Assembly (NCBI GenBank): GCA_907163375.1
Contig: CAJQUW010014796.1
Location: 230,534-294,533, forward strand
Direction: 5' to 3'
DNA: 64,000 nt
Source of the DNA: Prostheceraeus crozeri
Lineage: Eukaryota > Platyhelminthes > Polycladida > Euryleptidae
Both the position numbers and the translations under genes were made by a program. The notes beneath the pieces were generated by a model. It had not been told where the DNA came from and ran no database searches. It saw nothing but the letters and a program-made list of their open reading frames with translations. Numbering within the stretch: position 1 is the stretch's first letter; each line of letters starts with the position of its first letter. This document shows, one piece after another, positions 23,836-35,738 of the stretch.

Positions 23836-24535
23836 GTAGACAGCGACATCTTAGGTGAATATTTTTGTTATTTTAGGTTTTTAATAGGTGAATAATTTTA
23901 CAAATTTAGGTTGTTTATTTAGGTGAATCAAAAATCCATCAAAATATCTAGATTCATTGAGAGCAATGGTAGTTTCTGTTTATTTCTATGAATTGTGCCT
24001 TTTTCGGTAACAAATACCGCGACAATATTCTACGTAAAAGTTCAAAAAAAAGAATAGAAAAGATAATGACAAGTAAAGCCTAGATTTACTGGCGATTCGG
24101 AACGAATTTATTCAAGCTACAGCAACTGTACAGATGAAATATTGACAACTAAAAAAGTATATATGTTTCAAAAGGCATACTGACAATTCAGTTGTACAAT
24201 TGTGTATGTGTCAAACAGATCAAAATTACTCGTATTTCAAGTGCAATATAAACTCTATAAATGTGTATATAAGAATTAGAAACTATGACCAGAAACATGT
24301 GGCAATGCCCAGAATCACTCATCAATGTCTTCATTATTCCGATTATAAAAGTAATTCGCTACGACGATTTTCTCAATGTCTTCCAATGTGAGTACATGTA
24401 GATGAGTTAATCAAATTTCACGTTTTTGTCGCAATGACAATATTTAAGTGATCTAGATGTATGGTTTTTACAAAATATCCAGAATTTAGGTACAAATTTT
24501 ATTTTAGGTGATTCACCTGAATTGTCGCTGTCTAC
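23836..24535. mobile_element. 700-bp MITE, 12-bp inverted ends, 6-bp target duplication
   Basis: GTAGACAGCGAC at 23836 and its inverse GTCGCTGTCTAC ending at 24535, with a partly matching subterminal TTAGGTGAAT. It is flanked by TTATCA at 23830-23835 and 24536-24541. The interior repeats the word TTTAGGTGAAT. No transposase. Confidence 0.82.
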
Positions 24536-24541
24536 TTATCA

Positions 24542-25391
24542 GCAATCAAAAGAATGAAAATTTACTAACACGCATCTAAATTAAGAGGAAATCAAGATAA
24601 TTATCAAGGAAATTTCATGAACCGCATTATAGTGCAATTCTTCATGGAGAAGTTGAGATCTTATTGTGCCTCTTGGCTGAAATTTCAAGTTTTTCATTCA
24701 TATTTTCATCGGCAGGATTTTATGATTCCCTAAATTTATGTTTCAGTTCTTGAATCTGAATAGTAGTGTGGACCCACTTGTGTCTTCTAAAGTTAATTGC
24801 GATCATTGACTTTGATTATAATATTTTGCTCTTTCAATGGCGTAGTTTGTGATATGATCACGCTTAAGAAAATACACTTATTAATAAGGCTGAGCATCAA
24901 AGCAATACAAAATACTCGCCCATGGAATTGCTAATTTGTCAAACATAACCTCTCCCATGTATCCATGAAACGGAGGATTTGTAAAATACTATTATTTCCT
25001 CTGTATTGCTAACAAGATCAGTCAATTCCGTGGTAATTTCTTCAAAAATGTTAAATATTTGCCTATTTCAAATTTGGTACTGGGCCTCAACTCGAGTTCA
25101 TTCATTAAAATCGAAACTGCTCACACATTTGGAATTAAATTGATACTCAGTTACTGCTCTACCTAATGTGATTAATATAGATGGAATGTAAACGGAGCTG
25201 CCATGTAATTATTTATTAAGTAATAATGTGTTTTCAACTTGTGTCCGTCGATGCAGTTAAATCTGCGAAATATTGCACGCATTTGCCAACACATCGAATT
25301 TAAGTTGAAAATTGTAAAGCAGTTCGCCTAATTCCCTTATTATCACTGTATCATATTTTGGGTCGCTCTGTATATTCTCTATTCATTTTAG
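24542..25391. other. Intron 7, right part
   Basis: AT-rich; no feature recognised other than the acceptor of exon 8. Confidence 0.4.
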
Positions 25392-25694
25392 GGCACTGGC
25401 TGGAATTGGACGCCTTGTCCCATTGGCACCTATGGAGCTGTTTTACAAGCAAGCCAAGTTTCTCAATGTGTGGCCTGTAGTCAATATCGATACTGTCCAA
25501 CCACTGGAATGACCCTGGCTACCACCAGGACATGTCAATCTGGCTTTTACTGTACAAGTGGTGCAAAAAATGCCGCTCCATATGGAACTGACAAATGTGC
25601 AAATAGCTACAAACCTACCAATGCCAATGTATGCCCTCTCGGAAAAATGTGTACAAGCGGAAAAGCAACCTCTTGCGCTAAAGGATTTTTCCAA
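25392..25694 (+). CDS. GCC2/GCC3-repeat protein, exon 8
   Basis: Acceptor CATTTTAG ends at 25391 and donor GTAAGT starts at 25695; phase 0 at both ends. 101 codons from GTGWNWTPCPIGTYG to SCAKGFFQ. The cysteine spacing is continuous with exons 7 and 9. The open frame runs on to 25,796, but the cysteine pattern ends at the donor. Confidence 0.84.
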
Positions 25695-27293
25695 GTAAGT
25701 TATGCACATCCATTTTCAGGAAATTGCATTCCTTCAAATTTTCGTTTACATATTGCTCAGACCATGCAGCAGAAATTGCAGAACAAGTCAAGCTGATGAT
25801 CTGCAATTATTGATGATTGAATACCTGATACTGTTCTATGATTTATTAGCTTAGCTGCTTCTCACCGCGACCTCTAACTGTACTGATGCGATAAGACTTA
25901 GTCTTTCACCTGATAATTTCAGTGGGCATGTCACTCCTGCTGACTTCCATTGATTCTCAGGGGTCTTGACCATTAGACTGAAAGGTCATAAAGGCAGTCC
26001 CTTAGCCACTTTGCTCGGACGCCACCGGATGACATGTATTCGATTATGAAATATTTGATTTCTTTTGAGATTTATTAGTTGAATTCATTCAGAGAAGGAT
26101 GACTTCGGTTAGCATTACAACAAACTTCGCGATGCCTAAACTTTAGCTTCAACCCTTTCTGCCATAAGAAGTAAAATCTTGCAAGTGTCACTGATTTACT
26201 TAATCAAAACATCAGCGTGTGTTTATAAGTGTATCAGAATATCAGAATATATGAAAAATACGCACAATGAATTGTGGCAGGTGCAGAGATGGAGGAAGGA
26301 TTTTAACTTCTGGAAGGAGAGGACATTGTCAGAAAAGGACAGTTGATGATAAAATCATATTATGAATTTTTTTAGTGCATTCACATATCATTCAAAATAT
26401 CATTCGTGATATATAGCATTTCAATCAATATGATAAAACGAGTGTTGATATAAACGGTATTAATAATTCAGCTTGTTTTAAATTTAGTGATCTTAATAGG
26501 TTTCCTATCTAATTAATATGTCCTAATTAGTAAGAGGTCCGGAACGGCAAAAATAATAATTTAATAAACTTACAAGTACAAATGCGAAATCATGATCAAA
26601 GCACAAATGATGTTTCAGAATACCTCACCGTAATGAGATTGATGAATCAAAGAAAATGTTCGCGCGTTTGTTGGTACGTTCCATACCTCCGATAGCGATT
26701 TGTCTTTTAACTCGTACTGGATGCAATCTTGGATTGTCTAATTATTCAATGTAGTTGATTAGTTATCATGATGCTATTGATACTTGACGTAATTTGTCAG
26801 CCCTGATGTCATTCGCATTCTTTATAGACTTAGTTAATTTCACAACTTTACCCATCTCTAAAGTTTCCAGCATAGCATAGAAATCTTGCTTTGATATGTT
26901 TATAAGGAAGGGTGTGAAGCTCAACCTGATAGCATTACACTTCATCATTACACGATTAATCAGATTACTTTTGCTTGCGTCTGTTCACGTCACAATAGAA
27001 CTGCTGACAAATATATTCTTAAAATTCGGCATTTCAGTTTTTAGCAATGGAACCCCAGTAAGGCTGACAGAGGCAAAAAACAAAGCCTCGTCTTGCTTCA
27101 TAGCGCTTATTGCAGTGGTCTTACTTCGTGGGTCGTCGTTGGGCATCACAGTTCACGCTACAATCACCATTTGACTCTACTGCTTTGAAAACACAAGAAC
27201 CAAGTATAAAAATATTGACTTTTAGAAAAGGAATATTTCGAAGCAACAGACGCATGAATGCGGTTTAATCGAGGGAAGCTCAGCAATAAACTT
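25695..27293. other. Intron 8, left part
   Basis: No gene recognised. A minus-strand A-box-like stretch near 25,990-26,030 (CCGAGCAAAGTGGCTAAGGG) may be a decayed tRNA-derived repeat. Confidence 0.35.
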
Positions 27294-27306
27294 TTTGACA
27301 TCAAGA

Positions 27307-27985
27307 TACTAGGTATTATGTCCATGTCAACAAATTAGGAATGTGAAGCGGCAAAGTTGTTCCTCCTCAACACCTGCGTTATTCCAGTCCTGCTTTACGG
27401 CAGCGAAGTTTGGGAACTCACGGAGTCATCTTCTCGTCGCATCGATGTGCATCTCTGTGCCGTATATTTGGCATCAGGTGGCATCATCATCGCACCAACG
27501 CAGAGGTGTATGCCTGCGCAGGTAGCCCTAGCCCAGTATCAGTTATCATCAAGAACGGAAGACTTCGGCTGGTTGGCCACGTAGGGCGCCTTAACGATGA
27601 GATTCCTGCATAGAAGATCCTCAATGTGTGTCACACTTACCACCCGCAGAATATCAACGACCGAGAGATCGACCTCGTCTTACCTGGAGATCTCAAGTCG
27701 CAGCCCTCCGCCCCATACGGGAACTTATCGATGCTGTGGCAGATCGGGAGGACCGCAGACGTCTGGTCGTCACGATTACTCTGTAGTGGCCAAGGGAGAG
27801 CATCCGCCTGTGATATGGTTCTGACTTCATACAACAGGTAGCAAACATTTTCTCCATGCGTCGACTGCGATCTTCAACCTTGATGGAGATCTCTTCATCC
27901 CTGCGTCATATCGCAACACATTAGGGGACGAACGCTCTCCCGTCGCCGCTGCTCGAGTATGGGATAACCCCATCCCTGCGACAAA
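27307..27985 (+). mobile_element. 5'-truncated LINE insertion with 13-bp target duplication
   Basis: The plus-strand frames give the post-RT tail of a non-LTR retrotransposon: LLNTCVIPVLLYGSEVWELT (27,357-27,420), then FGIRWHHHRTNAEVYA, IIKNGRLRLVGHVGRLND (to ~27,600), and LIDAVADREDRRRLVVTIT (27,720-27,780). TTTGACATCAAGA flanks it on both sides (27294-27306, 27986-27998). This is a target-primed insertion. Stops and frame changes show that it is dead. Confidence 0.87.
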
Positions 27986-28237
27986 TTTGACATCAAGACA
28001 ATGGCAGATATACACAAGGGTAAATAATTTGTGTTTTATATTTCAAGTCTTGTTATAGGCCGGAGTTCTATCATTTGATAGTAATCAGACTCGACCTTCC
28101 TTAGTCAAAGTTACAAGATCTCCGTTAGTGGGGGGGGGGCATACTCGGCCATGTCACCCACAGCCGTGCCTGATGCTAATTTTTGTTTTGACTATCCACT
28201 CATCGACTTGCCAATAACAAATGTATTTTCTTTTCAG

Positions 28238-29848
28238 AATACTCTGGGAGCAACTGTGTCATGTTATGGATGTCCAGCCGGATATTTGTGCACCACTACA
28301 GGACTAACAATTTACAACAATGCAATGTTGTGCCCAACTGGCCATTATTGTTTCCAACGTAGTACTGTTGCCTCCAAATGCAGCCAAGGTTATTTCCGTA
28401 GTGCGACAGGTGCTAGCCAGAGTACTCATTGTATTCAATGCACAGCAGGAAGCTACTGTAGTGTTCCTGGAATTTCGAAGGTATCCGGAAGCTGCACAGG
28501 TGGAAGCTATTGTCCTACAGGCTCGAAAAGAGCCACTGAATTTGCTTGTAAAAGTGGATATTACTGTCCTGCGGGATCTGCATATGAAATACCATGTCCT
28601 GCAGGGAAATATTGTGCTACCAACAGTCTCCTAACCTGGACAGGAAATTGCACTGCGAAATATTACTGTCCTTCAATGTCGAAGATTGCAAACGCATATC
28701 AATGTCAAGTTGGTCACTATTGCCCTGCAGCTTCACCCATTTCTATCCCTTGTCCACCTGGCACTTATAACTCACTAAGAGGAAATTCTCAATGCACTCC
28801 GTGCACAAAATACTATTACTGTGGAGGAACAGGGCTTACTAAACCTACCAAACTCTGTGCAGCCCGTTTCTCTTGCCCAGCCGGTCAAGCATGGCCTACT
28901 CCATCAAACCATTTCTGCCCCAAAGGTTACAAATGTGACGGGGTCAATGTTGCCGCTGCTTGTCCTTCTGGAACTTACCAGAATGACGTTGGACAAATAT
29001 CATGCAAGTCTTGTCCAGCTGGATATGCATGCGTCGTAGTCTCAGCTCCTATTTCTGCCTTCAATAGTTCCTTCTTATGTCCACCTGGATATTATTGTCC
29101 TGGTAATGTCTCCAGCCTTACTCAGTATCCATGTAATACTGGCACTTTCAGCAATCAAACTGGCATCACTTCTGCTGCTGAATGTGAAAGTTGTCTGCCA
29201 GGATATTACTGTCCAACAAAGGGCTTAACAATTCCGACCAGAAAATGTACAGGAGGGTTTTACTGTCCTGGAGGCCAGATGACCCCTACAAATCAGTGTC
29301 AGTCCGGGTACTTTTGTTCACAAGGTGCGTACATGCAGACACCATGTGGAAGAGGCATGCTAGGGAGTGTAGCAGGGGCTTCAACAAAAAGTCAATGTAA
29401 ACCTTGTCCACAAGGTAAATACTGTACTCAACTGGCCAATACTACAATCGTTGAACGAGCTTGCGGTGCGGGCTTTTACTGCATTAGCGGAGCATTTGTG
29501 CAACATCCTGTTGATGGTACCACTGGAAGGCGGTGTCCATTGGGAAGGTATTGTGATGGCAAAAATATCATGCCACAGAGCTGCACTGCTGGAACTTATC
29601 AGCCATTCCTTGGAGCAACAGCTGCATGTCAAACATGTCCCGCTGGATACAACTGTGCACAGACTGGACTTGGTCAGAGTGTGCTTCAGCCGTGTATGAA
29701 GGGACAGTATTGCAAAGATACAAAAAGTCCGACTGACTGTGGCATCAATACTTTCAATCCATTAACTGGTGGAATGAGTGCATCTAACTGTTACCCATGT
29801 CCTGCAGGATATCAATGTAATAGTCCAAGAACAACATCATTAAGTCTG
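28238..29848 (+). CDS. GCC2/GCC3-repeat protein, exon 9 (longest)
   Basis: Acceptor TTTTCAG ends at 28237 and donor GTAAGT starts at 29849; phase 0 at both ends. 537 codons of tandem repeats from NTLGATVSCYGCPAGYLC to CPAGYQCNSPRTTSL. The unit signature (CPAGSYC, PCPxGTY, CESCLPGYYCPT) recurs roughly every 45-60 residues. No catalytic or membrane domain is visible. Sequence upstream of 28,238 in the same frame is open but not cysteine-rich and is read as intron. Confidence 0.9.
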
Positions 29849-31188
29849 GTAAGTCAGACATAATTACCTCATTTATGCATCACAATCAATCAAATGATTA
29901 TACTCAAAAACTGTTTTGAATACTAATTAATTTCACGAAGATTAAAAAGTCAACTTTTCAGCATGAAGAGCGATATCGTTGTCGAGAGAGCTCAGCGATC
30001 GAGGACTACTATGATTTAATTCTCAATCGTAGACATACGAAAGAATTTAAAAGGCAAGAGACGGAAGCGAGCTTGCGTGTTTGAAATATGTACTTAGGAT
30101 TTAGGTTAAGAAAATAGTTTTCATGTAAATAATAAATTGAGAAAGCGGAAGCCATTCATATATTGTTTTATTTCAGGCTAAGCTCTCACTCCCCTCATTG
30201 TAGCGGAGCACGACAGAAACTGAGCTATACACTTAAATAGCGTGAGATATTCACCAGGATGACTGACAGCACATGAAAGTTTAGTTAGATATTTAATTTA
30301 CTTGTGGTTTTTGTTTATTGCCATTTTCATATACTTTGTCATCTTACTTACTATTACTTTTAGTATTTGTATTGCTTAATCATTATTATAAACTAGTTGA
30401 AACCTCGCCTGTAGGCGAAGAGTAAAGCGAAATAGACTAGCTCAGGATTTAGATTCGCTTATTGCTTGGAATATCCTCCTATTGTTGTTCGCTTTTGGCA
30501 TTTTTCTAAAAATTATTAATCAGAAGGATAATGCGATTATATTATCATTTTGGTCCGTATGATATCAATAAAATGAGAAGAATCTGATATCAATTCATTA
30601 AAATCTGAAGAGGCAAGTGTTCTTTCCTAGTATGTTGGGAAAAGTATTTTTAAATCATACTTCTCTCAAACGTTACATAGCCAATGCGTGGATAAAAAAC
30701 ATTCTAATCAAGCATTTTCAAGAATTTTGCAAATGTTGTTTAGCAACTGATGGTATAAAGAATCTGAATAAACACTGAAAAACTAATATCAAAGATGTTT
30801 CAAACAAATATTTATTTATCATGCTTTCAGAATAAAAACTGGATCTAAAACAATCTCTGGTTTTTTTCTTGAAGATTGATATATAGTATTAGTGTCATTT
30901 TTCTCTGGTATTATCGGAGTTTTGAAAATAATATTTCTTTGTGTTGATAGGCTTATACATATATTCCGCCGGCTCTCTACGGGATGCATTCCGGAGTACA
31001 TCCCGGAGAGAGGCGCTGAGATATCTCGTTGCAATAAAACCTTTTGCGATATTCTTTCTCTTTTAAAACACATGAATGACTTCCGCTTTCTCAACATATT
31101 GTTCGTATTCTTACATTCCGAGAACATAGTTCCCATCTTCACGTTTTACTCAAGACAATTAAAGTTTCTACTTTTTCCTTCTCCACAG
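29849..31188. other. Intron 9
   Basis: No feature recognised; AT-rich with a few tiny hairpins (for example CGCCTGTAGGCG near 30,404). Confidence 0.4.
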
Positions 31189-32054
31189 AGCTGTCCTCTA
31201 AATTTCGTGTGCTACACTGGTAAAGCACGAACACAGTGCCTGGCAGGATACTATTGTCCAGTTGGATCTGGTTATAAAATACGTTGTTTGCGAGGACAGT
31301 ACAAAGGAAAAACTCAGACACGGTGTGTGCCATGTACTGCTGGTCAATATTGTGACGGAGAGGGACTATCGAAACCGTCAGGTTATTGTGCCACTGGATA
31401 TTTCTGTAATGTTGGAGAAACTGTTTCAAAGCCTGCTTCCGGCATTTGTACGGTTGGTCACTCTTGCATTAATGGTGTAGCAACGGCGTGCACTGCTGGA
31501 AATTATCAGTCACGAACACTCAAATCTGCATGCTTAAAATGTCCAGCGGGAACTTACTGTCCTGCCACTGGTACAGATGTTCCAACTCCCTGCAGTCTTG
31601 GATATTATTGCACAACCTCTACTACTCAGACATTGTGCGCTGCAGGCACATACGGTCGAATTACGGGTCTGTCTTTGAAAGCTCAGTGTGCATATTGTCC
31701 GGCAGGTAGATACTGCCCACCTGGACGTACTTTTACTTTGCCCAATGTTGGAATTCAATGTAATGCCGGGACATGGTGTCGTGGAGGTGCTTCATCGGCC
31801 AGTTACGGCATTGTGGGAGTGACCAGCAATTCTGCCACCATCCAAGCTTGTCCAAAATGGTTTTATTGTCCGAAAGGAGCAGCGGTGCCTCTACCTTGTC
31901 CCAGTGGTAAAATCAATGTTCTTGCTGGACAAGTAAGTCAGGCAGCTTGCAAAACATGTTCTGCCGGATCATTCTGTCCTCCAAATGCGAAGCAGTCGGA
32001 GACATGTCCACCGGGATATTATTGCCAAAATGGAAATCTTACGGCATGTGGCAT
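31189..32054 (+). CDS. GCC2/GCC3-repeat protein, exon 10 (last visible)
   Basis: Acceptor TTCTCCACAG ends at 31188 and donor GTGAGT starts at 32055; phase 0 in, phase 2 out. It reads SCPLNFVCYTGKARTQC to GNLTACGM, 288 codons plus two bases. No later exon with this pattern is found up to 64,000. The following intron is thus more than 31.9 kb long and contains the whole Polinton. The protein's C-terminus (membrane anchor, kinase or other domain) is not in the window. Confidence 0.87.
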
Positions 32055-32514
32055 GTGAGTCTACCTAATTGCACATTTGAGGTTTACAAATTATCAGATC
32101 TGCATTGTATTCGTAGTGCGAAACTTGTAACTAGGATTAACCATCGCATAATCGATGATTTTGATGTTTTTTACCATGGCTGACGGGCAAAAACCTGGTA
32201 AAATCACCATTTTTCTGCAGAAAATTGCAAATCTCTTCATCGATGTTACACATCACAGACGATCTCGCCAAATTTGAATATATTGAATGACGATGTACAC
32301 AAGTCGAGCTTGGTTGGATGCACGGCAACTTAAATTACTAGTATTATGTTTGCTGAGAAACTAAAATTAACTATGAAGTTATGCAGTGCGCTCGTAATGT
32401 CATATAAGTTACAGGCAGTCTTAACAGACAATTAAGAATCGCCACATGTAGCACTTCTCGCAGCTCACACGACCGTGGAAAGAATTGTTCTTTCAGTAAA
32501 CAGTTTTTAAGACA

Positions 32515-32520
32515 ATTCCC
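32515..32520 (+). repeat. Left target-site duplication ATTCCC
   Basis: Identical to 59873-59878; six bp is the length made by Polinton/Maverick integration. Confidence 0.93.
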
Positions 32521-32557
32521 AGTAGTAATAAAAGGTCCATAATAAACACAGTGCGCC

Positions 32558-32731
32558 CTCCCCCCCCCCTCTGGAACGGCAGAGTGTCGTGGTCGGCCGC
32601 CGTGGTGCTTCGGGTCTGAGTCCCCCCCCTCTGGAATGACAGAGGTTGTGGTCTGTCGTGGTGTGCCGGCCAGGTGGGTTCACGTTCACAACATGTTCGC
32701 TGACTCCCCCCCCCCCTCTGCAACGACAGAG
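32558..32731 (+). repeat. Terminal C-tract plus CTCTG hairpin motifs (three)
   Basis: Three times a run of 8-11 C is followed by CTCTG, six bases, CAGAG: CTCTG at 32569, 32629 and 32716 with CAGAG at 32580, 32640 and 32727. The same three, inverted, lie at about 59,670-59,840. Possible binding sites for terminal or integration proteins (inference). Confidence 0.8.
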
Positions 32732-32763
32732 TGTGAGACTCGGGTGAGTTGGTCCGACCGCCT

Positions 32764-32862
32764 GGTTGACGTGGGCGACCGTCCAGGTTGACGTGGGCGA
32801 CCGTCCAGGTTGACGTGGGCGACCGTCTAGGTTGACGTGGGCGACCGTCTAGGTTGTCGTGG
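32764..32862 (+). repeat. 22-bp tandem repeat in the left tip
   Basis: GTTGACGTGGGCGACCGTC occurs four times with a TCCAG/TCTAG linker, followed by a truncated fifth unit. The right tip has three units at 59,561-59,636. Confidence 0.9.
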
Positions 32863-32899
32863 ATGGTGAAATGGCTGCCAGATTTGGATTCAGCGTAAA

Positions 32900-34500
32900 A
32901 TTCTGCATCGGTAGGGTGAGTTTCAAGGCAATCGGCGAGAAAAAATTTTTCTTCAAAATTTTAACAGAGTTAGAATTTGGGACGTTTTGGTGTGTAGCGC
33001 CCAAACGAAGCATCGGATGAGAAAACGGAGGCCAGATTCGGATTCAGCGTGAAATTCTGCATCGGTAGGGTGAGTTTCAAGTCAATCGGAGAGAAAAATT
33101 TTCGCTGACGTCCCCCCCCCCTCTGGACAGCTTGCTTCGATTTTGGTTTCCAGTGGACGGATTTTGTCGTGCCATAGCTCGTTTGAAAGCTAAGAGTGAG
33201 ACAAATTCACTGAAAGGATCGGCTTGTTCCTATCTGTCTTCGTTCAAAAGTTAGAGCGGTTACAAGATTTTAGGTCGGAGCTCGCTCACCTGAAAAAATC
33301 CTAAGTGTCAGAGTGGCTTTGTATGGGTAAAATTTTGAAAATTTTCCAAAGTGTGGAATTTCGACCTGGGACCGTCACCAAAACATTTTTCATCAAATTT
33401 TGAAATTTCACTGACGCCCCCCCCCTCTGGACAGCTTGCTTCGATTTTGGCTTCCAGTGGACGGATTTTGTCGTGCCATAGCTCGTTTGAAAGCTAAGAG
33501 TGAGACAAATTCACTGAAAGAATCGGCTTGTTCCTATCTGTCTTCGTTTAGATGTGAGACGCCATTTAACATTTTGGGACATTGGCGAAAAACGACAGAG
33601 TTAGAATTTGGGACGTTTTGGGCTCTAGCTTCAAAACGAAGCATCGGATTGGAAAACGGATTTCAGATTTGGAATCAGCGTGAAATTCTTTATCTGTATG
33701 GTGAGTTTCAAGTCAATTGGAGAGAAAAAATTTTCAACATTTTTCGAAAAAACGACAGAGTTAGAATTTTTTGCGATGGCTGCCTACTGTAGAGCCAAAA
33801 CGAAGCATCGGATGGGAAAACGGAGGCCAGATTCGGATTCAGCGTCAAATTCTACATGGAAATGGTGTATTTCCAGCTCAATCGGAGAGAAAAAATTTTC
33901 ACTGACGTCCCCCCCCGCTCTGGACAGCTCGCTTCGATTTTGGCTTCCAGTGGACGGATTTTGTCGTGCGATAGCTCGTTTGAAAGCTAAGAGTGAGACA
34001 AATTCAGTGAAAGAATCGGCTTGTTCCTATCTGTCTTCGTTTAGATGTGAGACGCCATTTAAGATTTTGGGACATTGTCGAAAAACGACAGAGTTAGAAT
34101 TTGGGACGTTTTGGTGTGTAGCGCCAAAACGAACCATCGGATGAGAAAACGGAGGCCAGATTCGGATTCAGCGTGAAATTCTGCATCGGTAGGGTGAGTT
34201 TCAAGGCAATCGGCGAGAAAAAATTTTCACTGACGTCCCCCCCCTCTGGACAGCTCGCTTCGATTTTGGCTTCCACTGGACGGATTTTGTCGTGCCATAG
34301 CTCGTTTGAAAGCTAAGAGTGAGACAAATTCACTGAAAGGATCGGCTTGTTCCTATCTGTCTTCGTTTAGATGTGAGACGCCATTTAAGATTTTGGGACA
34401 TTGTCGAAAAACGACAGAGTTAGAAAACGGAGGCCAGATTCGGATTCAGCGTCAAATTCTACATGGAAATGGTGTATTTCCAGCTCAATCGGAGCACTAG
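32900..34500 (+). repeat. ~820-bp-unit array, left arm (under two units)
   Basis: Contains the same half-units as the right arm, each introduced by a C7-C10 tract plus CTCTGGACAGCT (about 33,112, 33,418, 33,910 and 34,237). It is open for about 60-150 codons in several frames, but this is shared by all repeats and is not evidence of a protein. Confidence 0.85.
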
Positions 34501-34569
34501 AACCGGAGATAGACGGGTTTTTTAGTGTTTGGATGATGGGTGTTACGTCATCAGCTGATCGCCACACAC

Positions 34570-34625
34570 TATATAAGCTGGGAACCGAGAGAGACTTGTC
34601 ATTTAGAGGAGAACGATTGTCAGAG
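34570..34625 (+). promoter_or_regulatory. TATA box and leader exon with splice donor, left arm
   Basis: TATATAAG at 34570-34577. About 48 bp downstream CAGAG|GTAGGT (donor at 34626) would end a short non-coding leader exon starting near 34,600. It points inward. No acceptor was assigned; the nearest internal plus-strand gene is the capsid-type exon at 39,550. Confidence 0.65.
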
Positions 34626-35062
34626 GTAGGTCGTCTCTCTGAGCTCCGATGATAGCTTCGGACATTCCAAATTCCGAGTTTCTGTAAGAAACCGACTTAG
34701 AAAATTTCATTGCTGATATCAGCTAAGGCGTCAGACTTAGAGGTTCGCCAGGAGATGGCCTTCGTCTCCAGGCCATAAAAGACTCCAAAACTTTAAAGGC
34801 TTGTAACTTTGCTTCTACAAGTCCGTTTGACTTGATTCAAAAAAGGTTCGGTCGCTATTGACCTGCCCTAAGTGATGGACTACTTATAAAATTTCATAAG
34901 TAGTGCAAAAAGTTGAAAAATTTAAATTCACTAGTTTTGGAGGTTTTCTGGGGTTTTCGACCCTGCTGAAGTCAATGAAAGCATTTTTAATGATGTCTGA
35001 GCCAGTCTTCTCATGGTATAAGCGGCTTTTCACTGAAAGCGAGCAAGACACGGAGAGTTTTG

Positions 35063-35275
35063 CTGTAATATTCCACTGACAGGGTGTTCCTTCGGGACGG
35101 CGGACGATGCCGTAGTGATAAGTGTGGCAAGGGAATGTGTCATATTTGAGACCGTAACCGCTGGGACAACTCATGTCTCATGTTGGGCATTTGACACAGC
35201 TCTCAACGTAGCACTTTGAACGCCAATCGGTTGAGTCTTAGCTATCTTGTCATGGGTGGCCTCTAAACATCTCCA
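35063..35275 (+). ncRNA. Structured RNA module R3, left arm (unclassified)
   Basis: Shares an ordered set of words with modules R1, R2 and R4: GTAATA, GTTCC-loop-GGACGGCGG, GCCGTAG, GAGACCGTAACC, CATGTTGGGCA, CTCAACGTAGC. The hairpin GTTCC-UUCG-GGAC uses a C(UUCG)G tetraloop. GGGACA/UGUCUC stands where R2 has UGAGC/GCUCA, so the stem is kept while the sequence changes. I do not recognise the RNA class. Confidence 0.55.
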
Positions 35276-35534
35276 TTGCAAAACGCTGGTGAATCAAGCT
35301 CTCTACGGCTTGCTATCAAACTGATCAAAGCAATAACTTGGGATGTTTCCTCAAGGTTTTCAAGTATGCTGAGTTCAAATCTGCTATCAGATTTCAAATT
35401 TAACTAAGTCTAAGGCAGCTTTGAGGGGTTAGATCCCAGCTACTGTTCACTACCTTTGACTCGACGTTACTGTTACCACTTCGGGGCAGTGACAATGATG
35501 TCTTAAGCTGTAAATAGCGGGTATCGGGGAAGAT

Positions 35535-35605
35535 CGCTCACTTCCCTAGTGATCAGTACAAGGCCTTCGGGCTGTCGACGGGATCGAGTGCCACTCACTA
35601 CACTC
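35535..35605 (+). ncRNA. Possible pseudoknotted RNA element, left arm
   Basis: GGGGAAG can pair with CUUCCCU (ending in a G-U pair), while GAUCGCU can pair with AGUGAUC around it. An AAGGCC-UUCG-GGCU hairpin follows. It resembles parts of an HDV-like fold but lacks P3, so it is not called as one. The right arm (about 48,245-48,312, minus) has one base change (GATCGC to GATCTC) that breaks a pair. Confidence 0.35.
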
Positions 35606-35738
35606 AAATCTATCATTCCTCACTAAGTGTAAATTACTGACTACACATTTGTCCTGCTATCAGGTTGTTTTGACTTGCTATCTAGTTGAATAGTATCTTG
35701 CTATCAAGAGATTCACTTCTGCTCATAAAGCACATCAT

